DNA of 64,000 nt from an uncultured Bacteroidales bacterium. Lineage in GTDB: Bacteria > Bacteroidota > Bacteroidia > Bacteroidales > Muribaculaceae. How positions within the stretch are numbered: the first letter of the stretch is position 1; every line of letters begins with the position of its first letter. The stretch is from NCBI GenBank assembly GCA_902793405.1, contig CADBDH010000002.1, forward strand, positions 62,001 through 126,000, in the 5' to 3' direction. Under the pieces are notes generated by a model. The model was not told the origin of the DNA. It searched no databases and saw nothing but the letters and a program-made list of their open reading frames with translations. This document shows, piece after piece, positions 26,911-35,086 of this stretch. The translations under genes and the position numbers were made by a program.

Positions 26911-27591
26911 TTAGTTGCTTGTGGCAGGTGTATAGATAGCGGTCTCGACGTTGGTCGCGTGGGCATATTCCTTGAGCAGGCGGGCCATCCAGTCGACGGC
27001 TTGCTCAACGGGCATCTCGGGCGCAAAGGCGTTGATGTTGATTTGGGCAGTAACCGTCTGATCGGTGAACTTGGTGCGTTCCTCGTCGCTGGTCGGGGTG
27101 GCGATTGGGCCTGCGGCATCGCGGTAAACGGGCATTCCCTCGATGTTGAGCAGGCCGCGCCCGATGCCGTTATACACGTCATCACTGGTGCCCACGCTCA
27201 TCGTGAGCGTGTCGCCGACGATGCGGTCGCCGTCAAGTCCGCTGATGGCATATCCGCTCTTGATGGACACCAGGTTCACCACATCGATGAGGGTGGTCAA
27301 CCGGTAAATGCCCAGCCCGCGGATGATGCGGCGGCACAGGGCCTCGCTCGACACGCGGTAGCGGCTGGGGTCCTTGCCCAGCGCCTTGTACAAGTGGCGG
27401 GTGCCGGCAATAGCGGGTCGCTGATTGATCTCGAGCAACTCGTAGCGCTCCTTGATTTCTTGGGCTGCAGCCTCAATCTCGGCCCACAAGGCATCGCACG
27501 TCGGCTCGTTGATTACCGTTGCGCGGATGAGCCCGATGCGGGTCTCGGGACAGGCTTCTAATATCCTTGGATCTATTTTGACTTGAATCAT
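26911..27591 (-). CDS. B3/B4 domain protein (PheRS beta-like, tRNA-editing-type fold)
   Basis: This protein of about 226 residues starts at ATG 27591, which has AGGAAG at a suitable distance. The longer frame starting at 27621 would begin inside the promoter -7 box and is rejected. The sequence (RPAIAGTRHLYKALGKDPSRYRVSSEAL, VDVVNLVSIKSGYAISGLD) matches the B3/4 domain of the phenylalanyl-tRNA synthetase beta chain, which in PheRS hydrolyses mischarged tRNA. As a free protein it is probably a trans-editing or aminoacyl-hydrolysing enzyme; this is inference. It is first in an operon with the Sua5-like tRNA-modification gene. Confidence 0.82.
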   Translation of the reverse strand: MIQVKIDPRILEACPETRIGLIRATVINEPTCDALWAEIEAAAQEIKERYELLEINQRPAIAGTRHLYKALGKDPSRYRVSSEALCRRIIRGLGIYRLTTLIDVVNLVSIKSGYAISGLDGDRIVGDTLTMSVGTSDDVYNGIGRGLLNIEGMPVYRDAAGPIATPTSDEERTKFTDQTVTAQININAFAPEMPVEQAVDWMARLLKEYAHATNVETAIYTPATSN

Positions 27592-27618
27592 TGCTATCGG
27601 CTTCCTGAAAAATCGGTG

Positions 27619-27626
27619 CAAAGATA
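27619..27626 (-). promoter_or_regulatory. Promoter -7 element for the B3/4-Sua5-thioredoxin operon
   Basis: Minus strand TATCTTTG (TAnnTTTG), 28-35 bp before the chosen start; it decides against the start at 27621. Confidence 0.72.
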
Positions 27627-27698
27627 CAACTTTTCATCCAATTGACCTCAACTTTTCCCTTTGCAGTAAAGCCGATTGTAAAAAACTTTCGGCGAAAT

Positions 27699-27730
27699 AT
27701 TGCACCGCAAGAGGAAAAGTCATAAATTTG
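27699..27730 (+). promoter_or_regulatory. Promoter for the S9 peptidase gene
   Basis: ATTG at 27699-27702, 20-bp spacer, TAAATTTG at 27723-27730. The leader is about 53 nt. Confidence 0.8.
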
Positions 27731-27786
27731 CGGGTTGAAACGTCTAGAAACCAATTTAACACTATAACATCATTAACAATTTATTT

Positions 27787-29994
27787 ATGAAATTAGCAAA
27801 ATTAACAGCATTGTCGGTTGCGGTCTTGGCTCTATTGAGCTCCTCGACCTGCTCCAAGCAGGAATCGGCGCCAGCCCAGGGTCCTGCTACCGAGAAAACC
27901 ACAACCAAGATGGAGAAGAAAGAGTTTACTCCCGAATTCCTTAATTCGCTGGGTCGTGTGGGCGGTCCTCAGGTGTCGCCCGACGGTAAGAAAATCCTTT
28001 ATGGCGTGACCTATTATGATATCTCGACCAACAAGGGCAACTGCGATTTGTGGGTGATGGATATCGACGGCAGCAATGCCAAGCAGATTACTAACACTCC
28101 CAAGAGTGAGAGCAATTATGTGTGGATTGACGGAGGCAAGAAGATCGCTTTCATCTATACCGAGGACGGTGAGGCCAAGTGCCCGCAGTTGTGGATCATG
28201 AACGCCGACGGTGGCGGTCGCAGTTGCGTCAGCAACATCGACGAGGGTATCGAGGGCTTCGTGTTCTCTCCCGACGAGAAGCGCGTGGTCATGATTGCCC
28301 AGGTGAAGTATGGCAAGACGGCTCAGGATGTTTATCCCGACCTGGACAAGACCACCGGCAAGCTCTATGACGACATGATGTACAAGCACTGGGACGAGTG
28401 GGTAACCGTGATTCCCCATCCCTTTGTTGCAGACTTTGATGGCAACAAGGCCGGTAACGTGAAGGACATCCTCGAGGGAGAGCCCTATGAATCGCCCATG
28501 CGTCCTTGGGGCGGCATCGAGTCTCTGGCTTGGACCCCCGACAGCAAGAACCTGGTTTACGTTAGCCGCAAGAAAACAGGCAAGGACTATGCTTTCTCGA
28601 CCAACAGTGACCTGTACAAGTACAATCTGGAGACCGGCAAGACCGAGAACCTGACCCAGGGCATGATGGGTTATGACACCTATCCCATCATCAACAGCAA
28701 GGGTGAAATGGCTTGGCTCTCGATGGAGCATGACGGCTACGAGGCCGACAAGAACCGCATCTTCTTCATGGATGCTGCCGGCAACAAGAAGGACCTGACC
28801 GAGAACTGGGACTACAGCGTGGACGCTATCGCCTGGTCGCCCGACGAGAAGGCCATCTATTTCATCTGCCCGTTCCAGGGTGTGCAGCCCATCTTCCGCA
28901 TGGATGTTGCTACCCAGAAGGTGGATACCATCGCCATGGGCGTTTGTGACTACGACGGTCTTGCATTTGCCGAGGGCGGCAAGGTCATCACCTGCCAGCA
29001 CAGCTACCAGACTCCTAACGAGATCTATAGCGTAGAGATGGGCAAGGAGCCCGTTCAGCTCACCCACGTCAACGACGAGATGCTCGCCCAGGTTGATCCC
29101 ATCGGCATCGAGAAGCGTATGGTGCCCACCACCGACGGCAAGCTCATGACCACTTGGGTATGCTACCCGCCCAACTTCGACCCCAACAAGAAGTATCCCG
29201 CCATCCTCTTCTGTGAGGGCGGTCCCCAGTCGCCCGTAAGCCAGTTCTGGAGCTATCGCTGGAACATGCGCATCATGGCCAGCAACGGCTACATCGTCAT
29301 CCTGCCCAACCGCCGCGGTCTGCCCGGCTTCGGCACCGAGTGGAATGCCCAGATCAGTGGCGATTACGGTGGCCAGAACATGCGTGACTACCTGGCTGCA
29401 GTCGATTACATGAAGAAGGAGCCCTACATCGATGGTGACCACATTGGCGCTGTTGGCGCTAGCTATGGTGGCTATTCGGTTTACTTCCTGGCTGGTAACC
29501 ACAACAAGCGCTTCGCTTGCTTCCTGGCACATGCCGGTATCTTCAACCTCGAGGCACAGTACCTCGAGACCGAGGAGATGTGGTTTGTACAGTGGGATCT
29601 GGGTGGCGCATTCTGGGATAAAAACAATGCTGTCGCACAGCGTTCCTACACCCAGGCCAACCCCAAGAACTATGTTCAGAATTGGGATACCCCCATCATG
29701 TGCACCGCTGGCGAACTCGATTACCGCATCGTCTTCACCCAGGCTTGCCAGGCATTCAATGCCGCCAAGATCAAGGGCCTGCCCGCACGTCTGCTGCTCT
29801 TCCCCGACGAGAACCACTGGATTCTCAAGCCCCAGAACAGCATCATGTGGCAGCGTGAGTTCTTCCGCTGGCTCGACACATGGCTGAAGCCCGACAGCGA
29901 GGCTGCCAAGCAGTACAAGGCCGAGCAGGACTCCATCGCCGCAGCCAAGGCTGCCGCTAATCCTGCTCCCGCAGTCGAGGAGAAACAGAACTGA
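27787..29994 (+). CDS. S9 family prolyl oligopeptidase/dipeptidyl-peptidase-like
   Basis: A 735-residue serine peptidase with an N-terminal signal ending in SSSTCSK, so possibly a lipoprotein at Cys22, although Thr at -1 is atypical. Residues about 45-420 form a seven-bladed beta-propeller (repeated SPDxKK blades). The alpha/beta-hydrolase domain follows with catalytic Ser559 in GASYGGY, Asp645 in GELDYRI and His677 in ENHWI. Such enzymes release dipeptides or cut short peptides in the periplasm, feeding peptide uptake. A short Ala/Pro/Glu-rich tail ends the protein. Monocistronic. Confidence 0.92.
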   Translation: MKLAKLTALSVAVLALLSSSTCSKQESAPAQGPATEKTTTKMEKKEFTPEFLNSLGRVGGPQVSPDGKKILYGVTYYDISTNKGNCDLWVMDIDGSNAKQITNTPKSESNYVWIDGGKKIAFIYTEDGEAKCPQLWIMNADGGGRSCVSNIDEGIEGFVFSPDEKRVVMIAQVKYGKTAQDVYPDLDKTTGKLYDDMMYKHWDEWVTVIPHPFVADFDGNKAGNVKDILEGEPYESPMRPWGGIESLAWTPDSKNLVYVSRKKTGKDYAFSTNSDLYKYNLETGKTENLTQGMMGYDTYPIINSKGEMAWLSMEHDGYEADKNRIFFMDAAGNKKDLTENWDYSVDAIAWSPDEKAIYFICPFQGVQPIFRMDVATQKVDTIAMGVCDYDGLAFAEGGKVITCQHSYQTPNEIYSVEMGKEPVQLTHVNDEMLAQVDPIGIEKRMVPTTDGKLMTTWVCYPPNFDPNKKYPAILFCEGGPQSPVSQFWSYRWNMRIMASNGYIVILPNRRGLPGFGTEWNAQISGDYGGQNMRDYLAAVDYMKKEPYIDGDHIGAVGASYGGYSVYFLAGNHNKRFACFLAHAGIFNLEAQYLETEEMWFVQWDLGGAFWDKNNAVAQRSYTQANPKNYVQNWDTPIMCTAGELDYRIVFTQACQAFNAAKIKGLPARLLLFPDENHWILKPQNSIMWQREFFRWLDTWLKPDSEAAKQYKAEQDSIAAAKAAANPAPAVEEKQN

Positions 29995-30017
29995 TAGAAT
30001 AGTTCATCAATGAATGC

Positions 30018-30055
30018 AACAGGGTGGTCCCGATCAGGACCACCCTGTTAGTGTT
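30018..30055 (+). terminator. Terminator after the S9 peptidase gene
   Basis: Perfect 13-bp stem AACAGGGTGGTCC / GGACCACCCTGTT with a 6-nt loop at 30018-30049, then AGTGTTATT. Confidence 0.85.
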
Positions 30056-30056
30056 A

Positions 30057-30083
30057 TTCTGGAGTATCTGGATTGTCTAGTCG
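30057..30083. repeat. 9-bp-period repeat, copy 1
   Basis: TCTGGA at 30058, TCTGGA at 30067 and TCTAGT at 30076 recur every 9 bp. The last unit contains the stop codon of the HAD gene. A related, longer array is at 50944-50988; a shared 25-bp core differs at five positions. Confidence 0.55.
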
Positions 30084-30718
30084 ATTCCCAATAATGAGTA
30101 GACATCATGGCGCCAGTCGCCGCCGTTGTCGGGGTTGAGCGTTCGGATGCCCAATGCCGCAGCTGCCTCGCAGTTGCGGGCGCTGTCGTCGATGAAGAGG
30201 ATGTTGCCAGGGTCTGTCCCTTCTCCTTCAATCATCGCTTCGAAAATCTCAGGAGCCGGCTTCATCATGCGCATTTCGTAGCTCAGATACAAGCGGTCAA
30301 AATAGTAGTCCAGGCCGTGCCCGTTACCGTCGAACGCGTTGCTGCGTGCCCACCGCATCATGAAGGGGTTGGTGTTGGACAGCAGGGCAATGGGAAATCC
30401 CTCTTGCCGCAGGTGCAGTAGGGCATCGAAGTTGCGCTGATATAATTCGGCGGCATAGCCTGTCCAGGCATATTCCAACTGTTCCATTGTCAGCGGCTTG
30501 CCCACTATGCGGCTAAGTTCGTCGCGGTATTGCTCGGCGGTGAGTTTGCCGGCTTCGAGGTCGCCAAAGATGCCCTTTTGGGCATAATCGTCCAGGAATT
30601 CCTCAACCCGCGTGACACCGACTTCCTTAAACCGCCGGATAGCAATCGATTTGTCCAGTCGGAACACAACGCCGCCCAGGTCAAACACGACGTGCATCTT
30701 ATCGTTGTTATTGTCCAT
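30077..30718 (-). CDS. HAD-superfamily hydrolase (IA-like phosphatase)
   Basis: A 213-residue protein with motif I VFDLGGVVFRLD, a helical cap (about 20-90), motif II ALLSNTNPF, motif III lysine in MRMMKPAPEIFEAM and motif IV ILFIDDSARNCEAA. This fits the YihX/epoxide-hydrolase N-terminal-like HAD group, which hydrolyses sugar phosphates such as alpha-glucose-1-phosphate. Substrate not decidable. An in-frame ATG at residue 8 is an alternative start. It is divergent from the DUF2284 gene and shares its promoter region. Confidence 0.9.
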   Translation of the reverse strand: MDNNNDKMHVVFDLGGVVFRLDKSIAIRRFKEVGVTRVEEFLDDYAQKGIFGDLEAGKLTAEQYRDELSRIVGKPLTMEQLEYAWTGYAAELYQRNFDALLHLRQEGFPIALLSNTNPFMMRWARSNAFDGNGHGLDYYFDRLYLSYEMRMMKPAPEIFEAMIEGEGTDPGNILFIDDSARNCEAAAALGIRTLNPDNGGDWRHDVYSLLGID

Positions 30719-30743
30719 GATGTGTCATTTTATTTGAAAAACA

Positions 30744-30778
30744 TTTGCAAAGGTAGTCAGTATCTCCTAATTTTGCAA
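30744..30778. promoter_or_regulatory. Interlocked divergent promoters (HAD gene and DUF2284 gene)
   Basis: Plus strand: TTTG 30744-30747, 20 bp, TAATTTTG 30768-30775. Minus strand: TTG 30776-30778, 20 bp, TACCTTTG 30748-30755. Each promoter's -33 abuts the other's -7, so they occupy the same 35 bp. The + strand transcript would start about 2 nt before the GTG codon at 30781. Confidence 0.75.
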
Positions 30779-30780
30779 CC

Positions 30781-31335
30781 GTGAATTACTCAGTAACCAC
30801 TAAAGAGGTAACCATTGCCGCCGATGAGTTCATCCGTCGCTATCGTGACGTGGAGCGCATTGGCGCCTATTGCCTGCAGTGCCCCGGCTATGGCACGTCG
30901 TGGGGCTGCCCGCCATTTGACTTCGATCCGCGAACTGTTAGCGATGGTTTTAAAACCGTGAGGTTGATGGGCACGACAATAGAATTTGACGAGGCGACGC
31001 GGGCCTCATGCAAGGGCGCCGAGCAGTCGACTGCCATGGGGCATGAAGCGATGGAAGAAGTGTGGAAGGATCTGCTGCCGCGATTGTATGAGATGGAGCG
31101 GGAAACGCCAGGCAGCCGCTGTTTCACCTTTCGTTGTGTCTTGTGTCCCGAGGGCTGCACCCGCCCCGAAGGCAAGCCTTGCCGCCACCCCGACCGCTTG
31201 CGCCACTCGCTCGAATCGGTAGGCTTTGATATCGTCGCCATGACGCGTGAGCTGTTAGGCATTGACCTCGAGTGGAGCACCGACGGCACCCTCCCTAAAC
31301 ACCTCTGCCTCGTTACAGCCTTGATGAGCCCCTAA
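30781..31335 (+). CDS. DUF2284 domain protein (predicted metal-binding)
   Basis: A 184-residue cysteine-rich cytosolic protein starting at GTG 30781. There is no later Met before the conserved AYCLQCPGYGTSWGCPPFDF. A second cysteine cluster, FRCVLCPEGCTRPEGKPCRHP, follows, so at least eight cysteines could bind Fe-S clusters or zinc. Family members are unannotated (DUF2284). The predicted promoter places the transcription start about 2 nt before the start codon, so the mRNA is probably leaderless. Function unknown; a corrinoid or Fe-S related role is only a guess from the cysteine pattern. Confidence 0.85.
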   Translation: MNYSVTTKEVTIAADEFIRRYRDVERIGAYCLQCPGYGTSWGCPPFDFDPRTVSDGFKTVRLMGTTIEFDEATRASCKGAEQSTAMGHEAMEEVWKDLLPRLYEMERETPGSRCFTFRCVLCPEGCTRPEGKPCRHPDRLRHSLESVGFDIVAMTRELLGIDLEWSTDGTLPKHLCLVTALMSP

Positions 31336-31415
31336 GCCTGAATAGGTGTTTGGCTTGTTTTGTTATGTAACGCCATATATTTTTAAAATTCAGATATTTA
31401 ACTAATTGAGTGAGA

Positions 31416-32408
31416 ATGATGAAAAAAATTCTTTTTGTTTTTATTGCAATGCTAATGGCCGGAAATGTTTTCGGTTCATCTGTAAACCAGAGCAACAATG
31501 ATGTGAACAACGATGATGAGATTAATATTTCTGATTTGAATACTGTCATTGATGCCATGATGAATGACCCATTCAACATGAACTATGACGTGAACAATGA
31601 TGGAGTTGTCAATATTGCCGACGTTAACGCCATCATCGATATGATTTTGGAAACCGCTCCTACCACAACAGAACAGATGATAGTGGTGGACGGCGTGACT
31701 TATAAGATGATTTTTGTTGACGGTGGCACGTTCAAGATGGGCGCTACAGCCGAGCAGGGCAGTGATGCCTACAGCTCCGAGAGCCCGGCACATCAGGTTA
31801 CGCTATCGGACTACCGCATCGGCGAAACCGAAGTGACGCAAGCCCTTTGGCTGGCTGTGATGGGCTCCAATCCGAGCTATTTCACTCCACGTAATGGTTA
31901 TACCGAGGATCTCAACCGTCCTGTGGAGATGATAACTTGGAACGATTGCCAGACTTTTATCAGCAAACTGAACGAGATGACGGGTATGCATTTCCGCCTG
32001 CCAACAGAAGCCGAATGGGAGTTTGCCGCTCGTGGCGGCAACAAGAGCAAGGGTTATAAATATGCAGGCAGCAACAGGCTTGACGAGGTGGCATGGTATT
32101 GGGAAAACATACCGTCTCAGACGAGCAGAACCCCAGGCTACGGCACCCAACCCGTACGCACGAAGAAGGCCAACGAGTTGGGCCTGTACGACATGAGCGG
32201 CAACGTTTGGGAATGGTGTCGGGACAAGTACGGCGATTACAGCAGCGCAGCTCAAACCAATCCGACGGGTCCGACTTCTGGATCTTTACGTGTGCGTCGC
32301 GGTGGCGCCTGGGGCTATACTGCCAGGGATTGCCGTGTGTCGACCCGGTTCTATGATGTTCAGGTATCGGGTGCAACAAGCGGCCTGGGATTTCGTCTGG
32401 CTCTCTAG
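31416..32408 (+). CDS. Secreted protein with N-terminal dockerin and FGE-sulfatase domain
   Basis: A protein of about 330 residues with a signal peptide (ILFVFIAMLMAGNVFGSS). I chose ATG 31416; ATG 31419 and GTG 31410 are possible. A dockerin type I module follows directly (DVNNDDEINISDLN and DVNNDGVVNIADVNAII, about 25-75). Then comes a formylglycine-generating-enzyme-type domain (about 85-330): FVDGGTFKMGAT, YRIGETEVTQALWLAVMG, FRLPTEAEWEFAARGG, YDMSGNVWEWCRD, RVRRGGAW. Most such secreted proteins are not true FGEs; the Cys pair needed for catalysis is not evident. The N-terminal position of the dockerin is unusual. Confidence 0.85.
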   Translation: MMKKILFVFIAMLMAGNVFGSSVNQSNNDVNNDDEINISDLNTVIDAMMNDPFNMNYDVNNDGVVNIADVNAIIDMILETAPTTTEQMIVVDGVTYKMIFVDGGTFKMGATAEQGSDAYSSESPAHQVTLSDYRIGETEVTQALWLAVMGSNPSYFTPRNGYTEDLNRPVEMITWNDCQTFISKLNEMTGMHFRLPTEAEWEFAARGGNKSKGYKYAGSNRLDEVAWYWENIPSQTSRTPGYGTQPVRTKKANELGLYDMSGNVWEWCRDKYGDYSSAAQTNPTGPTSGSLRVRRGGAWGYTARDCRVSTRFYDVQVSGATSGLGFRLAL

Positions 32409-32467
32409 TCTCGGTCCTTTCAAATAAAGATACGAGACCAGCGCACTGACATTGATTTTTGTGGCTT

Positions 32468-32502
32468 ACGGGAGGTACCATGTGGTGTCTCCCGTTTCTT
32501 GT
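32468..32502. terminator. Hairpin between the FGE-like and DMT genes
   Basis: ACGGGAG (32468-32474) pairs with CTCCCGT (32489-32495), with an inner ACCA/TGGT pairing, then TTCTTG. Probably ends the FGE-like transcript. Confidence 0.6.
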
Positions 32503-32506
32503 ACTA

Positions 32507-32887
32507 TTACTTGTAGAACACGAAATAGACGGCCATGACTAGACAGAAGAAAGCCGCCAAATGGTTCCACCTCAAGGTCTCGCCATTAAAAAACACCGTT
32601 ACAAATACCGTGAATACGGCCAATGATACCACTTCCTGAATGACCTTGAGCTGCATGATGTTGAAGGGGCCTCCGTTGCCTTCGAAGCCGATGCGGTTGG
32701 CGGGCACTTGGCACGAATACTCGGGCAGCGCAAGCAGCCACGACAGCAGGATGATGACATAGAGCGGCGTGTTGTCGGTGAAGACCTTGATCTGTTGCAG
32801 TTTCAAATGCCCGTACCAGGCAAACGTCATGAAGATATTGGACACGATGAGCAGTCCGATGGTGTAGAATTGTTGCAGGTATTGCAT
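32507..32887 (-). CDS. DMT-superfamily-like small membrane protein (DUF486)
   Basis: A 126-residue protein with four hydrophobic helices starting MQYLQQFYTIGLLIVSN. The features FMTFAWYGHLK, LPEYSCQVPANRIG and QLKVIQEV match the DUF486 group of the drug/metabolite transporter superfamily. The longer frame (to 32929) runs into the promoter -7 box and is rejected. Transport substrate unknown. Confidence 0.86.
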   Translation of the reverse strand: MQYLQQFYTIGLLIVSNIFMTFAWYGHLKLQQIKVFTDNTPLYVIILLSWLLALPEYSCQVPANRIGFEGNGGPFNIMQLKVIQEVVSLAVFTVFVTVFFNGETLRWNHLAAFFCLVMAVYFVFYK

Positions 32888-32926
32888 GCCTAATGAGTTG
32901 TTCAAGATTGTTGTTTTTTTGCGGCG

Positions 32927-32959
32927 CAAAATTAGTCATTTATTCTGACTTTTGGCCAA
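32927..32959 (-). promoter_or_regulatory. Promoter for the DMT gene
   Basis: Minus strand TTGG (32956-32959), 21-bp spacer, TAATTTTG (32927-32934). The position supports the start at 32887. Confidence 0.68.
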
Positions 32960-32966
32960 TTTTGCC

Positions 32967-32974
32967 TATATTTG
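32967..32974 (+). promoter_or_regulatory. Promoter -7 element for the AraC-type gene
   Basis: TATATTTG fits TAnnTTTG, 22 bp before the ATG; only a weak CTG at -33. It is divergent from the DMT promoter. Confidence 0.6.
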
Positions 32975-32996
32975 CACTCCCAATCACTGAACTGAA

Positions 32997-33863
32997 ATGG
33001 AGGAGCAAGCAATACAGTTGTTAAACAGGTCGATACTGCCTGTCAACGTGACGGCCATCACCCTGGGCGAAAAAATGCTCGTGATGGACACGCTGGCATC
33101 GCCGTTGATCTTCCCCGGGGAGCAAAGTCCCTCGGGCCGGTTTCCCATGAAGTTGTCGCACTCTTGCCTGCTCATTGTCGAGAGCGGTGAAGTCAGATTA
33201 AACGTCAATTTCCAGGACTCGGTGGTGGGCGCCGGCAGTTGCGCTATCATCAGCGAGGGTGCGATTGTCGAGTGGGCGGAGGATGACCATGCCCGTTTTG
33301 TCCTGGTGTTGTTCTCACGCAACCAGCTCCCGTCCATGCCCTGTGTCCAGCAAAATGCCAACCAGGTCATGACGTGCAAGCTGCGTGACGAGCACATGGC
33401 GATGCTTAAACAGGTTTATCACATGCTGCGCACCATTCTGCTCGATGACGCCTTTGCCCCCAACAGGGAAGAAAGCGCAGCCGGTTGCCTCAACCTCATG
33501 GCGAGCATCATTGGGCAGGAAAACGGCTCACAGCGCGCCGTCAAGGCGACACGCGCCGACGAGATTGTCTCCCGTTTCTTGAAATGCGTACAGGAAAATT
33601 ACCGTGAGCACCGTGAGTTGGGTTTCTATGCCGATCAGTTAGGCCTCTCGCTCAAGTACATGTCCCATGTCATCTATGAGAAGACAGGGCGCCATCCCTC
33701 AAAATGGATTAAGGATTATGTCATCCTGGAGGCCAAAACGATGCTGCGCAGCGGCCGCTATTCCATCCAGCAGATAGCCGAAGAACTGCATTTCCCCAAC
33801 CAGTCCTTCTTCGGCAAATATTTCAAGGAAACCGTCGGCGTCTCCCCCAAGAAATGGAAATGA
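32997..33863 (+). CDS. AraC family transcriptional regulator
   Basis: A 288-residue regulator with an N-terminal cupin-like ligand domain (about 35-120: LLIVESGEVRLNVNFQDSVVGAGSCAIISEG), a linker, and a C-terminal double helix-turn-helix (about 185-288). The latter has LGFYADQLGLSLKYMSHVIYEKTGRHPSKWI and YSIQQIAEELHFPNQSFFGKYFKETVGVSPKKW, the canonical AraC signature. It is divergent from the DMT gene, which may be one target; this is inference from position. The effector is unknown. Confidence 0.93.
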   Translation: MEEQAIQLLNRSILPVNVTAITLGEKMLVMDTLASPLIFPGEQSPSGRFPMKLSHSCLLIVESGEVRLNVNFQDSVVGAGSCAIISEGAIVEWAEDDHARFVLVLFSRNQLPSMPCVQQNANQVMTCKLRDEHMAMLKQVYHMLRTILLDDAFAPNREESAAGCLNLMASIIGQENGSQRAVKATRADEIVSRFLKCVQENYREHRELGFYADQLGLSLKYMSHVIYEKTGRHPSKWIKDYVILEAKTMLRSGRYSIQQIAEELHFPNQSFFGKYFKETVGVSPKKWK

Positions 33864-33897
33864 TGTAAAGTTAATGGCGGCTATGCCGTCCGTTCCA

Positions 33898-34986
33898 TCA
33901 CTTATTGGGCGTGATGGTAATGACAGCGTACTCCGAATCGGTGCCGATGCGGAATTTACCGCCCCAGATGCCCATGCCCGAACTCACATAGTAGTCGGTC
34001 TTGCCCTTGCGCCACTGGCCGTAATCACACTCATACATCTTCTTGGTGACCCAGTTCAGCGGCCAAACCTGGCCGCGGTGGGTGTGGCCGCTCAGTTGCA
34101 GATCCACACCGTTCTGCTCGGCCTCCTCAAGGTTAAACGGCTGGTGGTCAAGCAGGATGATGTAGTCGCCGCGCGTGACGCCTTGCATCAGTTGCTCTAC
34201 GCTCTTGCGACGGCGGTTGCTGCGGTCGTCACGTCCCACAATCGTCACATTGCCCACGTTAATGCGGTCGTCGCGCAGGATGCGGATACCTGTCTTGCCT
34301 AGCAGATCCAGCGCCTTGTCTATGCCGGTAATGTATTCGTGATTGCCCAGGCAGGCTAGGGTAGGAGCATTGAGGCGCTGCAGTTCCTCGACGGTGCCCT
34401 GCTCCAGCAGGGGACGCACGTTGCCGTCGATAATGTCGCCGGCGATAAGGATAAGGTCGGCCTTCTCGGCATTGATCATGTTCACCCAGCGGCCTACCTC
34501 GGCCCGGGGGTTATGGAATCCGGCATGCAAGTCGCTCAGCATGACGATTTTAAGTGGACGTTCCAGAGGTTTGTCGGTGGTGAGGTTGATTTCCTGACGT
34601 TGCTTGTTGTGGTAATGGATGTTGCCACCGATAAAGGTCACCAGCATCACACCCGTCAGCACCAGCGAGGTGATAGCATTGCCCCGCAGCCATGTAGCAG
34701 GCACCAGATGCACCAGCCGCCCGATGTCGAGCACGAGAAACGCCATGAGCAGGTAGAACATGATGACCAGCCATGAGTTGCCGATCTCATACATCGCTGT
34801 GGCCATGCCCAGCGGCACACTGTCGCTCTTGAACTGCAGCACCATGCAGGCCAGGGCCAGCAGCATGAGCAGGAGAACGATAACCTTGACGGGCGTTGAG
34901 AACGGCAGCACGCGCCACACGTGCCACGACACGAATCCCTGCATGACCAGCATCACGGTCAAAGCAACTATAAAGAATTTTGCCAT
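33898..34986 (-). CDS. Membrane-anchored metallophosphoesterase
   Basis: A 362-residue protein. Four N-terminal hydrophobic helices (to about residue 135) are followed by a calcineurin-like phosphoesterase domain with IVMLSDLHAGF, LILIAGDIIDG, ACLGNHEYITG and LQLSGHTHRGQ, the five-motif dimetal site. YkuE-like members act on phospholipids or nucleotides outside the membrane. The C-terminus YVSSGMGIWGGKFRIGTDSE is typical of that group. It has its own promoter at 35018-35025. Confidence 0.92.
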   Translation of the reverse strand: MAKFFIVALTVMLVMQGFVSWHVWRVLPFSTPVKVIVLLLMLLALACMVLQFKSDSVPLGMATAMYEIGNSWLVIMFYLLMAFLVLDIGRLVHLVPATWLRGNAITSLVLTGVMLVTFIGGNIHYHNKQRQEINLTTDKPLERPLKIVMLSDLHAGFHNPRAEVGRWVNMINAEKADLILIAGDIIDGNVRPLLEQGTVEELQRLNAPTLACLGNHEYITGIDKALDLLGKTGIRILRDDRINVGNVTIVGRDDRSNRRRKSVEQLMQGVTRGDYIILLDHQPFNLEEAEQNGVDLQLSGHTHRGQVWPLNWVTKKMYECDYGQWRKGKTDYYVSSGMGIWGGKFRIGTDSEYAVITITPNK

Positions 34987-35017
34987 AAGCAGTTAATGTC
35001 TTTGTTGATTAGGACTG

Positions 35018-35025
35018 CAAATATA
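35018..35025 (-). promoter_or_regulatory. Promoter -7 element for the metallophosphoesterase gene
   Basis: Minus strand TATATTTG (TAnnTTTG), 32-39 bp before the ATG. Confidence 0.65.
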
Positions 35026-35086
35026 CAAAAAATCTTGAAACCACTGCTCATTTATTGTCAAGGCCGGCTGTTAACAAGTTGAATGC

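Noticed and set aside
27832..29817. 661-codon open frame on the - strand
   Set aside because: Antisense shadow of the S9 peptidase gene; no recognisable domain or signal.
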